A DNA stretch of 42,860 nt from an uncultured Clostridia bacterium (GCA_947630445.1 CANRHQ010000009.1:1-42860); one strand, 5' to 3'; positions 8,439 to 15,713 are shown, counted from the first letter of the stretch. Made by a program: numbers and translations. Notes: a model not told the origin generated them from the sequence alone.

Positions 8439-9362
8439 GTGATAGAGATAACTATATACATTGATTTAATTTTTTTAGAAAATTTAATAATGAATAGTAT
8501 AATTTTATATGCAACAGCAGTAATTTTAAAAGTAAAACCTAAAACAATAAGAATACTAATATCTAGTACAATAGGAAGCATATATGCAATAATGACATAT
8601 ATAACAGAAATAGGAATTTATTCATCAACAATTTCAAAAATAATACTTTCAATAGTAATGATATACATAGCATTTAATCCACAAAACATAAAAAAAATGT
8701 GGAAACAATTATTAATATTTTATCTTACATCATTTATATTTGGAGGAGTAGCCTTATATTTAATATATTTTATTAAACCGCAAGAAATATTAATGAAAGA
8801 TGGAATGTTTGCAGGAGAATATGTATTAAAAGTAATATTATTAGGTGCAATTGTTTCATATATTGTAATAAAAATATCTTTTAAAATTATAAAAACTAAA
8901 ATTAGTGCAAAAGATGTGTATTGTAAAATAAGAGTAAAAGTGAATAATAAAATAATTGAAACAAGAGCAATGTTTGATACTGGTAATTTGCTAAAAGAAC
9001 CAATAACAAATACACCTGTAGTAGTACTAGAAAACAGTCTATTATATGATGTATTCCCAAAAGAAATTTTAAATAATACACAAAATATACTAGCAGGAGA
9101 TTTAAGTGGAATTTCAGAAGAAATTTTACAGGAATATAAATCAAAATTAAGATGTATTCCATTTACATCATTAGGAAAACAAAATGGAATGTTAGTAGGA
9201 ATAAAAGCAGATGAAATTGAAGTTGAAATAGATGATGAAATTAAAAAAACCAAAAATGTAATAATAGCAATTTATGAACATTCATTGACAAAAAGAGGGG
9301 AATATAGAGCAATAATAGGAATGGATATATACCAAGGAGAAAGATTAAAAAGTAATATGTAA
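8439..9362 (+). CDS. spoIIGA: Sporulation sigma-E factor-processing peptidase SpoIIGA
   Basis: This membrane-embedded aspartic protease cleaves pro-sigma-E in the mother cell. The N-terminal half has about five hydrophobic segments and starts with the typical YIDLIFLENLIMN. The C-terminal protease half carries the catalytic motif AMFDTGN (Asp-Thr-Gly) and ends near GMDIYQGERLK. The start is uncertain. The frame opens at TTG 8406 and has GTG at 8439, but neither has a ribosome site, whereas the SD-like AAGGTGAT (8436-8443) is well spaced for AUA at 8448. I give the conventional GTG. The substrate gene sigE follows. Confidence 0.88.
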   Translation: MIEITIYIDLIFLENLIMNSIILYATAVILKVKPKTIRILISSTIGSIYAIMTYITEIGIYSSTISKIILSIVMIYIAFNPQNIKKMWKQLLIFYLTSFIFGGVALYLIYFIKPQEILMKDGMFAGEYVLKVILLGAIVSYIVIKISFKIIKTKISAKDVYCKIRVKVNNKIIETRAMFDTGNLLKEPITNTPVVVLENSLLYDVFPKEILNNTQNILAGDLSGISEEILQEYKSKLRCIPFTSLGKQNGMLVGIKADEIEVEIDDEIKKTKNVIIAIYEHSLTKRGEYRAIIGMDIYQGERLKSNM

Positions 9363-9397
9363 GAAATAATCATAAAACATCGATTATTTCTTTTTTT
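9361..9397 (+). terminator. Terminator between spoIIGA and sigE
   Basis: An 11-bp stem (AAGAAATAATC with GATTATTTCTT) followed by a T-run; it overlaps the spoIIGA stop codon. Confidence 0.75.
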
Positions 9398-9466
9398 CTA
9401 CAATAAGAAAAGACAGTATTTTCAAAGGCTAAGTTGTACAATTATACAAAGAGAGGCGATGAGAAT

Positions 9467-10201
9467 ATGAATTTTTTTGAATTTGTAAGAAAAAGTATAA
9501 ATTCCATTTATGAAAAATATATAGAAGATGCAGAAGAAGAGATTTTGCCAATATTTTATATAGCAGGAAGTCAAACATTACCACCACCGCTAGAACCAGA
9601 AGAAGAGGAAAAAATTATTAAGCAACTAGATAATGAAAACAATATAGAAGCTAGGCAGATACTTGTGGAAAGAAATTTAAGATTAGTAGTTTATATAGCA
9701 AAAAAATTTGAAAACACTGGAATTGGTATAGAAGACTTGATTTCTATTGGAACTATAGGTTTAATGAAAGGAGTTAATACTTTCAATTCTGGGAAAAAAA
9801 TAAAACTTGCTACATATGCTTCGAGATGTATTGAAAATGAAATTTTAATGTATTTACGAAGAAATAATAAAATAAAATCAGAAGTTTCAATAGATGAACC
9901 ATTAAATAAAGATAGTGATGGAAATGAATTATTATTATCAGATGTTCTAGGAACAGATCCAGATATAACATCTAGAAAATTAGAAGATGAAGTAGATATG
10001 AAGTTATTAAAAGAGGCAATAAAAAAGCTAAATGCTAGAGAAAAAAACATAATGGAAATGAGATTTGGATTTATAAGTGGAAAGGAGAAAACCCAAAAAG
10101 AAGTAGCAGATGAACTTGGAATTTCACAAAGTTACATATCTAGATTAGAAAAGAAAATTATTAATAAGATGAAAAAAGATATAATAAGCAAAACAGGATA
10201 A
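9467..10201 (+). CDS. sigE: RNA polymerase sporulation sigma factor SigE (pro-form)
   Basis: This is the mother-cell sigma factor made as an inactive precursor. Of its 244 residues, the first ~28 form an amphipathic pro-sequence removed by SpoIIGA. The sigma-E hallmark [17 protein letters not shown] follows, then sigma region 2 ([28 protein letters not shown]), region 3 and region 4 ([20 protein letters not shown]). ATG 9467 follows AGAGG by 10 nt; a longer frame from TTG 9434 has no ribosome site. It lies just after its processing protease, as in other spore-formers. Confidence 0.93.
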   Translation: MNFFEFVRKSINSIYEKYIEDAEEEILPIFYIAGSQTLPPPLEPEEEEKIIKQLDNENNIEARQILVERNLRLVVYIAKKFENTGIGIEDLISIGTIGLMKGVNTFNSGKKIKLATYASRCIENEILMYLRRNNKIKSEVSIDEPLNKDSDGNELLLSDVLGTDPDITSRKLEDEVDMKLLKEAIKKLNAREKNIMEMRFGFISGKEKTQKEVADELGISQSYISRLEKKIINKMKKDIISKTG

Positions 10202-10205
10202 ATAT

Positions 10206-10232
10206 AAAAAAGCGACTTAAAGTCGCTTTTTT
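10206..10232. terminator. Bidirectional terminator after sigE
   Basis: A perfect 12-bp stem (AAAAAAGCGACT with AGTCGCTTTTTT), a 3-nt loop, and U-runs in both directions. It serves sigE (+) and probably the VWA-like gene (-). Confidence 0.9.
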
Positions 10233-10233
10233 G

Positions 10234-10265
10234 ATTCTCGCTAATCGGCACAAATTAGCGAGAAT
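10234..10265 (-). repeat. 12-bp inverted repeat (3' UTR hairpin of the VWA-like gene)
   Basis: ATTCTCGCTAAT (10234-10245) is perfectly complementary to 10254-10265, around an 8-nt loop. No T-run follows in either direction, so it is not itself a classic terminator. As minus-strand RNA its loop reads UUGUGCCG. That is complementary (two G-U pairs at the ends) to the loop of the 5' leader hairpin at 10821-10844. Confidence 0.7.
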
Positions 10266-10268
10266 AAT

Positions 10269-10784
10269 TTAATTAGGCAATGTATTAGTATAAACAAACC
10301 GAGTTCCATTCCAGAATACTACAGTTACAACTGAATCTGTCCATTGAGATAATATAGTATTATAAACTACATCATCAACATGATTAATGGAATCGATTGT
10401 AGCAGGAAAAGGTACAAAAATACACATTTCCATGTCTGATGAGGGTTCTAATTCTTCACCATCTGTACACCATAAATCAGAAACTAAGACTATACTTGAG
10501 TAATAATCTGTGCACTGGTTTAAGGTTTTCCAAAGTGGCGTTTTACCTGAACTTCCGAAACTTATAGGTTCATCAAAATTATATGCTTTTGATAAATCCG
10601 ATAAAATTTCAGATGTCTCTGTCTGGAAAGTATTTTTCATAGACCATGAATCATCAAGTAAACAAATTACAGATTCATAGTCGTAAATAATCCCAGAAGG
10701 CAGGTCACTAGCAGATGCATCAATTTTACTAAAAAGAATACATATAACTGCTGTTACCAATAAAAAACCCCGAAAAATTTTCAT
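10269..10784 (-). CDS. Small secreted protein with a VWA-like (MIDAS) motif
   Basis: The 171-residue protein has a signal peptide (basic MKIFRG, hydrophobic core to about residue 19, probable cleavage after ASA near residue 25). The segment VICLLDDSWSM (D44, S46, S48) fits the first metal-site loop D-x-S-x-S of von Willebrand factor A domains, and SIVLVSDLWCTDG fits a later VWA strand. At about 145 mature residues it would be a minimal VWA domain. The gene is visibly less AT-rich than its neighbours, suggesting a different origin. It has a near-perfect promoter, a ~100-nt leader with a hairpin, and a good TGGAGGTG site. I cannot name a family; substrate and role are unknown. Confidence 0.7.
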   Translation of the reverse strand: MKIFRGFLLVTAVICILFSKIDASASDLPSGIIYDYESVICLLDDSWSMKNTFQTETSEILSDLSKAYNFDEPISFGSSGKTPLWKTLNQCTDYYSSIVLVSDLWCTDGEELEPSSDMEMCIFVPFPATIDSINHVDDVVYNTILSQWTDSVVTVVFWNGTRFVYTNTLPN

Positions 10785-10820
10785 ATAAGCACCTCCAAAA
10801 GTTTTTGTATTTATCGAAAA

Positions 10821-10844
10821 ATAAGTATCTGTGCCAATACTTAT
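10821..10844 (-). promoter_or_regulatory. Leader hairpin of the VWA-like gene
   Basis: An 8-bp stem (ATAAGTAT with ATACTTAT) and an 8-nt loop that reads UGGCACAG in the minus-strand transcript. It lies in the 5' leader, about 25 nt upstream of the ribosome site. The loop is complementary to the loop of the 3' hairpin at 10234-10265. Confidence 0.55.
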
Positions 10845-10892
10845 AAGTTCTAAAAAAGGATGTATATGAAATTTCTACAGATTAACATAAAT

Positions 10893-10921
10893 ATTATACC
10901 ATAAAACAATAAAAATGTCAA
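10893..10921 (-). promoter_or_regulatory. Consensus sigma-A promoter of the VWA-like gene
   Basis: On the minus strand: TTGACA (10916-10921), 17-bp spacer, TATAAT (10893-10898). Transcription would start near 10886, giving a leader of about 100 nt. Confidence 0.85.
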
Positions 10922-10966
10922 AAAATACAAAAAAATTGATGATTATAATGAAAAATGAATGTAAAC

Positions 10967-10976
10967 ATGTTATAAT
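10967..10976 (+). promoter_or_regulatory. Extended -10 promoter of the PLP lyase gene
   Basis: TATAAT (10971-10976) is preceded by TG at the extended -10 position; no good -35 is visible. A second TATAAT starts at 10978. Confidence 0.45.
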
Positions 10977-11009
10977 GTATAATGCAAAAATTATTAAAGG
11001 AGAATAAAA

Positions 11010-12260
11010 ATGTATAAAGAATTTGGAATAAAAAAAGAAATTTTAGAACTATCAGAAGAAGTAGAAAAAGAGATAAAACCAATATTTGAGAAAATAGATA
11101 AAATAAAAGAAATAAATAGTTTAAAAGTATTATCTGCATTTCAAAAATGTGGATTAGCAGAAATGCATTTGCATTCATCTACAGGTTATGGAATAGATGA
11201 GGCAGGAAGAAATAAAATAGAAGAAATATATGCAGAAATAATGAAAACAGAAGATGCTTTAGTAAGAGCCCAATTAATATCAGGAACACATGCTCTAGCT
11301 GTTACATTATTTGGATTGCTACGTCCAGGAGATACAATGATAAGTATATCTGGTGAACCTTATGATACATTACAAACAATTATAGGAATAAGTAAAGAAC
11401 AAAGTCAAAGTTCATTAAAGGAATTTGGAATAAAATATGAGCAAATAGACTTAGTAAATAATGATTTTAATGTAGATAAAATAAAAACAAGAGTAGCAAA
11501 AAAGGATATCAAATTAATCGAAATACAAAAATCCAAAGGATATTCAACAAGAAATAGTTTAACAATAAAACAAATTGAAAATATAATAAAGGAAATAAGA
11601 AAAGTTAATAATGAAGTAATTATAATGGTAGATAACTGCTATGGTGAATTTGTAGAAGAAAAAGAACCAACAGAAGTAGGGGCAGACATTATAGTAGGTT
11701 CGCTAATGAAAAATTTAGGAGCAGGTATAGCTACAAGTGGAGCATATATAGCAGGAAAGAGAAAATTAGTAGAATTATGTGCAGAAAGATTAACATCTCC
11801 AGGAGTTGGAAAAGAAATAGGACCATCATTAAACCAAAACACAGCATTTATAAAAGGATTGTTTTTTGCACCAAGTGTTGTAGCAAGTAGTGTAAAAACA
11901 GCTGTATTTGCAAGCAGAATATTAGAAAAACTAGGATATACTGTAAATCCTAAATATAATGAAGCAAGAGGTGATATTGTACAAACTATTCAATTAGGAA
12001 GTGAGGAAAAACTAATAAAATTTTGTCAAGGAATTCAAAAAGGTTCGCCAATAGACTCTGATGTTACTCCAGAACCAAGCCCTATGGCAGGATATGATGA
12101 TAAGGTTATTATGGCTGCTGGAACATTTACAGAAGGATCAACAATAGAATTAAGTTGTGATGGACCAATTAGAGCACCATATATTGCATATATGCAAGGT
12201 GGATTGACATATGAATATGGAAAATTAGGAATTTTAAAAGCATTATCTAATATTTTATAA
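11010..12260 (+). CDS. Methionine gamma-lyase/aluminium resistance family PLP enzyme
   Basis: A 416-residue fold-type I PLP-dependent enzyme of the family annotated as methionine gamma-lyase or aluminium resistance protein (YnbB-like). Family features are the N-terminal HLHSSTGYGIDEAGR block (about residues 53-67), SGTHAL near residue 90, the cofactor region VDNCYGEF, the lysine-bearing GSLMKNLGAGIA near residue 230, and C-terminal GPIRAPYIAYMQGGLTY. The true substrate is not established; carbon-sulfur lyase activity is inferred from the superfamily. AAAGGAG precedes the start. It is probably a single-gene unit, since the regulator downstream has its own promoter. Confidence 0.88.
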   Translation: MYKEFGIKKEILELSEEVEKEIKPIFEKIDKIKEINSLKVLSAFQKCGLAEMHLHSSTGYGIDEAGRNKIEEIYAEIMKTEDALVRAQLISGTHALAVTLFGLLRPGDTMISISGEPYDTLQTIIGISKEQSQSSLKEFGIKYEQIDLVNNDFNVDKIKTRVAKKDIKLIEIQKSKGYSTRNSLTIKQIENIIKEIRKVNNEVIIMVDNCYGEFVEEKEPTEVGADIIVGSLMKNLGAGIATSGAYIAGKRKLVELCAERLTSPGVGKEIGPSLNQNTAFIKGLFFAPSVVASSVKTAVFASRILEKLGYTVNPKYNEARGDIVQTIQLGSEEKLIKFCQGIQKGSPIDSDVTPEPSPMAGYDDKVIMAAGTFTEGSTIELSCDGPIRAPYIAYMQGGLTYEYGKLGILKALSNIL

Positions 12261-12277
12261 TAAAATGCAAAAAAAAC

Positions 12278-12306
12278 TTGTATAATGGTAAAATTTATGA
12301 TATAAA
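12278..12306 (+). promoter_or_regulatory. Promoter of the response regulator gene
   Basis: TTGTAT (12278-12283), 17-bp spacer, TATAAA (12301-12306). Confidence 0.5.
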
Positions 12307-12335
12307 ATATACATAGAAAAATACTGGAGGTTAAT

Positions 12336-13085
12336 ATGGAAGATAAATATGAATATGAAAAGAAAACTATATTAATAGTAGATGATGAGCAGAAAATAGT
12401 AGACTTGTTAGTACATAATTTAAAAAGAGAAGGATATAACACTATAGAAGCCAATGATGGAGTAACAGCAGTTGAAATGGCAAAAGAACAAAGACCTGAT
12501 TTAATATTATTAGATATAATGTTACCTCGATTAGATGGACTTTCAGTATGTAAAAAAATAAAAAATATATATAATGTACCAATATTAATGGTAACAGCCA
12601 AAGATGACGAATTAGATAAAATAGTAGGATTAGAATTAGGAGCAGATGATTATATAACAAAACCATTTAGTGTTAGAGAGGTTGTTGCAAGAGTAAAAGC
12701 AAATCTAAGAAAAGTAGAAGCAAATTTAGATATAGATAATGTAGAAAGAAATAATAATGAAAATAAAACAGAGAAAAAAGCAAGTACAATACAAGTAGGA
12801 GAATTAGTATTAGACTTAGAAAAATATGAAGTACATATTGATGGAAAGGTGATAAATTTAACATTAAGAGAGTTTGAAGTATTGAAATTCTTAGCACAAC
12901 AGCCAGGACAAGTAGTTACAAGAGAGGCACTACTTGAAAGAGTATGGGGCTATGAATATTATGGAGACATAAGAACAGTAGATGTAACAGTAAGAAGAAT
13001 AAGAGAAAGAATAGAAAAAGATACATCAAATCCTCAAATACTAATTACAAAAAGAGGAGTAGGGTATTATATACCAAATAAATAA
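12336..13085 (+). CDS. OmpR-family response regulator (WalR/PhoP-like)
   Basis: A 249-residue two-domain DNA-binding regulator. The receiver domain (about 10-125) has the acidic pocket in ILIVDDEQ, the phospho-acceptor Asp in LLDIMLPRLDG, the Thr in MVTAKDD and the Lys in DYITKPF. An Asn/Lys/Glu-rich linker leads to a winged-helix output domain (about 150-247) with LTLREFEVLKFLA and RTVDVTVRRIRERIE. No kinase is adjacent. A PAS histidine kinase 15 kb away, beside murG, is a candidate partner, which is an inference. The residue pattern is closest to WalR/PhoP regulators of wall or phosphate stress. Confidence 0.88.
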   Translation: MEDKYEYEKKTILIVDDEQKIVDLLVHNLKREGYNTIEANDGVTAVEMAKEQRPDLILLDIMLPRLDGLSVCKKIKNIYNVPILMVTAKDDELDKIVGLELGADDYITKPFSVREVVARVKANLRKVEANLDIDNVERNNNENKTEKKASTIQVGELVLDLEKYEVHIDGKVINLTLREFEVLKFLAQQPGQVVTREALLERVWGYEYYGDIRTVDVTVRRIRERIEKDTSNPQILITKRGVGYYIPNK

Positions 13086-13090
13086 TAATC

Positions 13091-13122
13091 AAAAGAACGA
13101 ACATATAGAAGTTCGTTCTTTT
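13091..13122 (+). terminator. Terminator of the response regulator gene
   Basis: A perfect 12-bp stem (AAAAGAACGAAC with GTTCGTTCTTTT) and an 8-nt loop. It sits between the regulator and ispH. Confidence 0.8.
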
Positions 13123-13142
13123 AGTGAAGAGGTAAAAATTAT

Positions 13143-13997
13143 ATGGAGGTAACAATAGGTAAAACATCAGGTTTTTGTGGAGGAGTACAAAACGTAATAA
13201 GTAAAACAGAAAAAAGGTTAGATGAAGAAAAAAAGACAATATATTGTTTAGGAGAAATAGTACATAATAGACAAGTAATAGAGAAATTAGAAAAAAAGGG
13301 ATTAAAAATAGTAAATAATATAGAAGAAGTAAAAGATAGAGCAATTATAAGGGCACATGGAGTGACTAAAGAAGTATATGAAAGAGCAAAAGAAAAAGGA
13401 ATAGAACTAATAGACTTAACATGCCCCAAAGTATTACAAATACATAAAATAGCAGAAGAATATGCAAAAAATAATTATTATATTATATTAATAGGAGTAA
13501 AAAATCATCCAGAATCAATAAGCACAATTAGTTTTTGTGGTGAAAACTCATATTTATTAGAAGAAAAAGAAGAAATAGAAACAGTAATAGAAAAAATAAA
13601 AAAATCAAATTTACACAAAATATTTATAATAGCACAAACAACATATAAATTAACCAAATTTGAAGAAATAGTACAAGAAATAAAAGAAAAAACAAAAAAT
13701 AAATATGAAATAGAAGTAAAAAACACAATATGTGAAGCAACAAGAAAAAGACAAGGAGAAACAGCAGAATTATCAAAAAAAGTAAATATAATGATTATAG
13801 TAGGAGGAAAAAACAGTTCAAATACTAAAAAATTATATGATGTAGCAAAAGAAAACTGTAAGAAATCAGTACTATGTGAAACAGTAGAAGAATTAGACAT
13901 ACAAGAAATAAAAAAATACGAAAAAGTAGGAATAATGGCAGGGGCATCAACTCCAGATGAGATTGTAGAAGAAATAAAACAAAAAATTATTAAATAG
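13143..13997 (+). CDS. ispH: 4-hydroxy-3-methylbut-2-enyl diphosphate reductase IspH
   Basis: This iron-sulfur enzyme makes IPP and DMAPP, the last step of the MEP isoprenoid pathway, which feeds undecaprenyl phosphate for wall synthesis. The 284 residues match single-domain IspH, without the S1 fusion found in many Clostridia. The three cluster cysteines are visible: SGFCGG (C12), LTCPKV (about C97) and TICEATRKRQ. The HN motif LGEIVHNRQV, the AHGV motif and the C-terminal AGASTPDEIV are also present. GAAGAGG lies upstream of the start. trmL follows after 13 nt, so the two are co-transcribed. Confidence 0.93.
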   Translation: MEVTIGKTSGFCGGVQNVISKTEKRLDEEKKTIYCLGEIVHNRQVIEKLEKKGLKIVNNIEEVKDRAIIRAHGVTKEVYERAKEKGIELIDLTCPKVLQIHKIAEEYAKNNYYIILIGVKNHPESISTISFCGENSYLLEEKEEIETVIEKIKKSNLHKIFIIAQTTYKLTKFEEIVQEIKEKTKNKYEIEVKNTICEATRKRQGETAELSKKVNIMIIVGGKNSSNTKKLYDVAKENCKKSVLCETVEELDIQEIKKYEKVGIMAGASTPDEIVEEIKQKIIK

Positions 13998-14010
13998 AAA
14001 AGAGGAAAAA

Positions 14011-14508
14011 ATGAAATTACATATAGTATTAGTAGAGCCAGAAATACCACAAAATACAGGAAATATAGCAAGAACGTGTGCTGCAATAGGTGCTAAATTA
14101 CATTTAGTGCATCCATTAGGATTTAGCATATCAGAAAAAAGTGTTAAAAGAGCAGGATTAGACTATTGGGACAAATTAGAAATAGAAGAACATATATCAT
14201 TAAATAAGTTTTTAGAAAAGTATAAACCAGAACAAAACAATATGTTTTTTGTTACAACAAAAGGAAAACAAGTATATTCACAGATAAAATATTCAGAATG
14301 TAATGAGATATTTTTGTTATTTGGTAAAGAAACAAAAGGATTACCAGAAGAACTGTTAAAAAAATATATAGAAAAAACTATTAGAATCCCCATGAGAAAA
14401 ACACTTAGATCATTAAATCTTTCAAACTCTGTTGCAATAGTAGCATATGAGGTATTTAAACAGAATGAATTTAATGGACTTGAAGAGATAAGTAATTACT
14501 TTAAATAG
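14011..14508 (+). CDS. trmL: tRNA (cytidine(34)-2'-O)-methyltransferase TrmL
   Basis: A 165-residue SPOUT-class methyltransferase that modifies the wobble ribose of certain tRNA-Leu species. Motifs: LVEPEIPQNTGNIARTC near the N-terminus, HLVHPLGF near residue 30, the SAM-binding knot segments LFGKETKGLP, and IPMRKTLRSLNLSNSVAI at the C-terminus. Length and motif order are typical. AGAGG precedes ATG 14011. A tRNA-Leu(CAA) gene, the known type of substrate, lies at the far end of the window, but the two are not linked. Confidence 0.93.
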   Translation: MKLHIVLVEPEIPQNTGNIARTCAAIGAKLHLVHPLGFSISEKSVKRAGLDYWDKLEIEEHISLNKFLEKYKPEQNNMFFVTTKGKQVYSQIKYSECNEIFLLFGKETKGLPEELLKKYIEKTIRIPMRKTLRSLNLSNSVAIVAYEVFKQNEFNGLEEISNYFK

Positions 14509-14514
14509 ACTGCA

Positions 14515-14561
14515 ATTACAGGCTGGAACTCAAATTAAACGAAAAGAGACCAACCTGTAAT
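14515..14561 (+). other. Imperfect RNA hairpin in the intergenic region after trmL
   Basis: ATTACAGG (14515-14522) pairs with CCTGTAAT (14554-14561). Inside, TGG/CCA and CTC/GAG can extend the stem across small internal loops to a 14-nt terminal loop. No T-run follows, so it is a poor terminator. The rest of 14562-14828 holds a Spo0A-like box, a promoter and an untranslated leader. Confidence 0.45.
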
Positions 14562-14568
14562 GTCATAT

Positions 14569-14577
14569 TTTGTCGAT
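14569..14577 (+). promoter_or_regulatory. Spo0A-box-like site
   Basis: TTTGTCGAT matches the 0A box TTTGTCGAA at 8 of 9 positions. It lies about 30 nt upstream of the -35 at 14607. Spo0A control is an inference. Confidence 0.4.
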
Positions 14578-14606
14578 GAAAAAATTGAAAAAAATGTAAA
14601 AAAATA

Positions 14607-14635
14607 TTGACAAAGTAATAAAAAAATTTTATACT
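14607..14635 (+). promoter_or_regulatory. Strong sigma-A promoter with a long leader
   Basis: TTGACA (14607-14612), 17-bp spacer, TATACT (14630-14635). The first coding sequence begins about 170-190 nt after the predicted transcription start. The leader contains small AT-rich hairpins: GTAAC/GTTAC around TTTCAA/TTGAAA near 14658-14699, and an 8-bp stem at 14750-14772. Confidence 0.75.
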
Positions 14636-14828
14636 TATTAGTAAATTATATAATTTTAGTAACATTAATTTTTTTCAATAAAATTTGAAATCAAGTTACA
14701 TTCTATCAAAAAAGTTATAACTTAAATCTTAAATTTACAAATCAAAATTAATAATAGTATTTGTCTATTATTGTTATTTAGTAATCCCAAAAAAGAAAGA
14801 AGGAATTTTTATAGAAGATCAAAGTGTA

Positions 14829-15380
14829 ATGTTAAAAAAATTATTAAAAGACGAAGAACGCAATATTTTAAAAGAAATATTAAAAGATGTATTACAGTTA
14901 GAAATTACAGAAATAGAATATGAGAAAAATATAAAATTAAATGACATATCAGAATATGAATTTGAATTAGTTAAAGCTAAAATAACACTATCAACTCAAG
15001 AAGAAATTGAAATGTATTTAAAAATGATAAAAAAAGGTAAAATAAAAGAATCTATATTTTGTTATTGGTGTGCTATTTATGAAGAAGAATTAAGAAAAAT
15101 AAAAGAAAATCAAAACATAGAAATGCTTTTAAACAAAGTCTTAATATCAGAATTAAACAAAAAGAAATATCAACAAAGTATATTTTTGGAGATTGAAAAT
15201 AACAAAAGTCAAATTTTAGAAACAGGAACTCAAGTAAATTTCCTAGAAGTTGCAAATTATATAAATGAATTCCAAACAACTAAAAATAAATATGAAGAAT
15301 TATATAAATATTTCAACAGAGAGAGTGATGATGTTTTATTAATAGGTATAAAAATAAAAAGAGAAAAAATAAGCATGTAA
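14829..15380 (+). CDS. Hypothetical protein of unknown family
   Basis: The 183-residue protein is Lys/Glu/Ile-rich, probably mostly helical and cytoplasmic, with no signal peptide or membrane helix. Segments such as EEIEMYLKMIKKGKIKES and FCYWCAIYEEEL suggest a soluble fold, but I recognise no family. ATG 14829 lies 25 nt after the only good ribosome site (GAAGGA at 14799-14804). That site is ideally spaced for an in-frame AUA at 14811, so translation may start there and add six residues. The gene is driven by its own strong promoter with a possible Spo0A box and a long leader. Confidence 0.65.
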   Translation: MLKKLLKDEERNILKEILKDVLQLEITEIEYEKNIKLNDISEYEFELVKAKITLSTQEEIEMYLKMIKKGKIKESIFCYWCAIYEEELRKIKENQNIEMLLNKVLISELNKKKYQQSIFLEIENNKSQILETGTQVNFLEVANYINEFQTTKNKYEELYKYFNRESDDVLLIGIKIKREKISM

Positions 15381-15389
15381 AATTTTCTA

Positions 15390-15418
15390 TTGATTTTCAT
15401 ATCCAAGTTTAGTATAAT
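15390..15418 (+). promoter_or_regulatory. Promoter of the TSCPD gene
   Basis: TTGATT (15390-15395), 17-bp spacer, TATAAT (15413-15418). It starts 10 nt after the stop of the preceding gene. Confidence 0.65.
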
Positions 15419-15443
15419 TTCCTATAGAAAAGGAGGAATGAAA

Positions 15444-15701
15444 ATGGAATACAGATATGTACCTGAGGGAGTTTGTTCATTTGAAATGATATTTGAAATT
15501 GACAATGGAATAATAAAAAAATTACAAATTATTGGAGGGTGTCCAGGAAATACAGTAGGTGTATCTCGACTAGTAGAAAACAGAAAAATAGATGATGTAA
15601 TCAAAATGCTAAAAGGAATACCATGTGGAGAAAAACCAACTTCATGTCCAGATCAAGTTGCAAGAGCACTTGAAGAATATAAAGAAAAGATGCACCAATA
15701 A
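15444..15701 (+). CDS. TSCPD-domain protein (TIGR03905-like)
   Basis: An 85-residue protein with the family's defining PTSCPDQVARAL segment and the glycine/cysteine loop GGCPGNTVGVSRLVE. The TSCPD domain also occurs at the end of some vitamin-B12-dependent ribonucleotide reductases; stand-alone copies are common in anaerobic Firmicutes and lack a proven function. Start 15444 is chosen because AGGAGG ends 7 nt upstream and the protein then begins MEYRYVPEG like its relatives. Cysteines at CSF, GCPG, PCGE and SCPD could bind metal. Confidence 0.85.
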   Translation: MEYRYVPEGVCSFEMIFEIDNGIIKKLQIIGGCPGNTVGVSRLVENRKIDDVIKMLKGIPCGEKPTSCPDQVARALEEYKEKMHQ

Positions 15702-15713
15702 AGTGCATCTTTT
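15685..15713. terminator. Bidirectional terminator (TSCPD gene / PBP gene)
   Basis: An 11-bp stem (AAAAGATGCAC with GTGCATCTTTT) overlapping the TSCPD stop codon. It faces the end of the minus-strand PBP gene at 15723. Confidence 0.8.

Noticed and set aside
10234..10265. 12-bp hairpin as the terminator of the VWA-like gene
   Set aside because: No T-run follows on the minus strand; the neighbouring hairpin at 10206-10232 has one and is the better terminator.
13505..14086. Long antisense open frame over ispH and many similar ones elsewhere
   Set aside because: They mirror strongly AT-rich coding sequence, are Leu/Ile/Phe/Ser-rich, have no ribosome sites and overlap well-identified genes.
14560..14610. 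Sixteen-codon open frame (MSYFVDEKIEKNVKKY) after trmL
   Set aside because: No ribosome site, and it covers the Spo0A-like box and the start of the promoter; probably chance.
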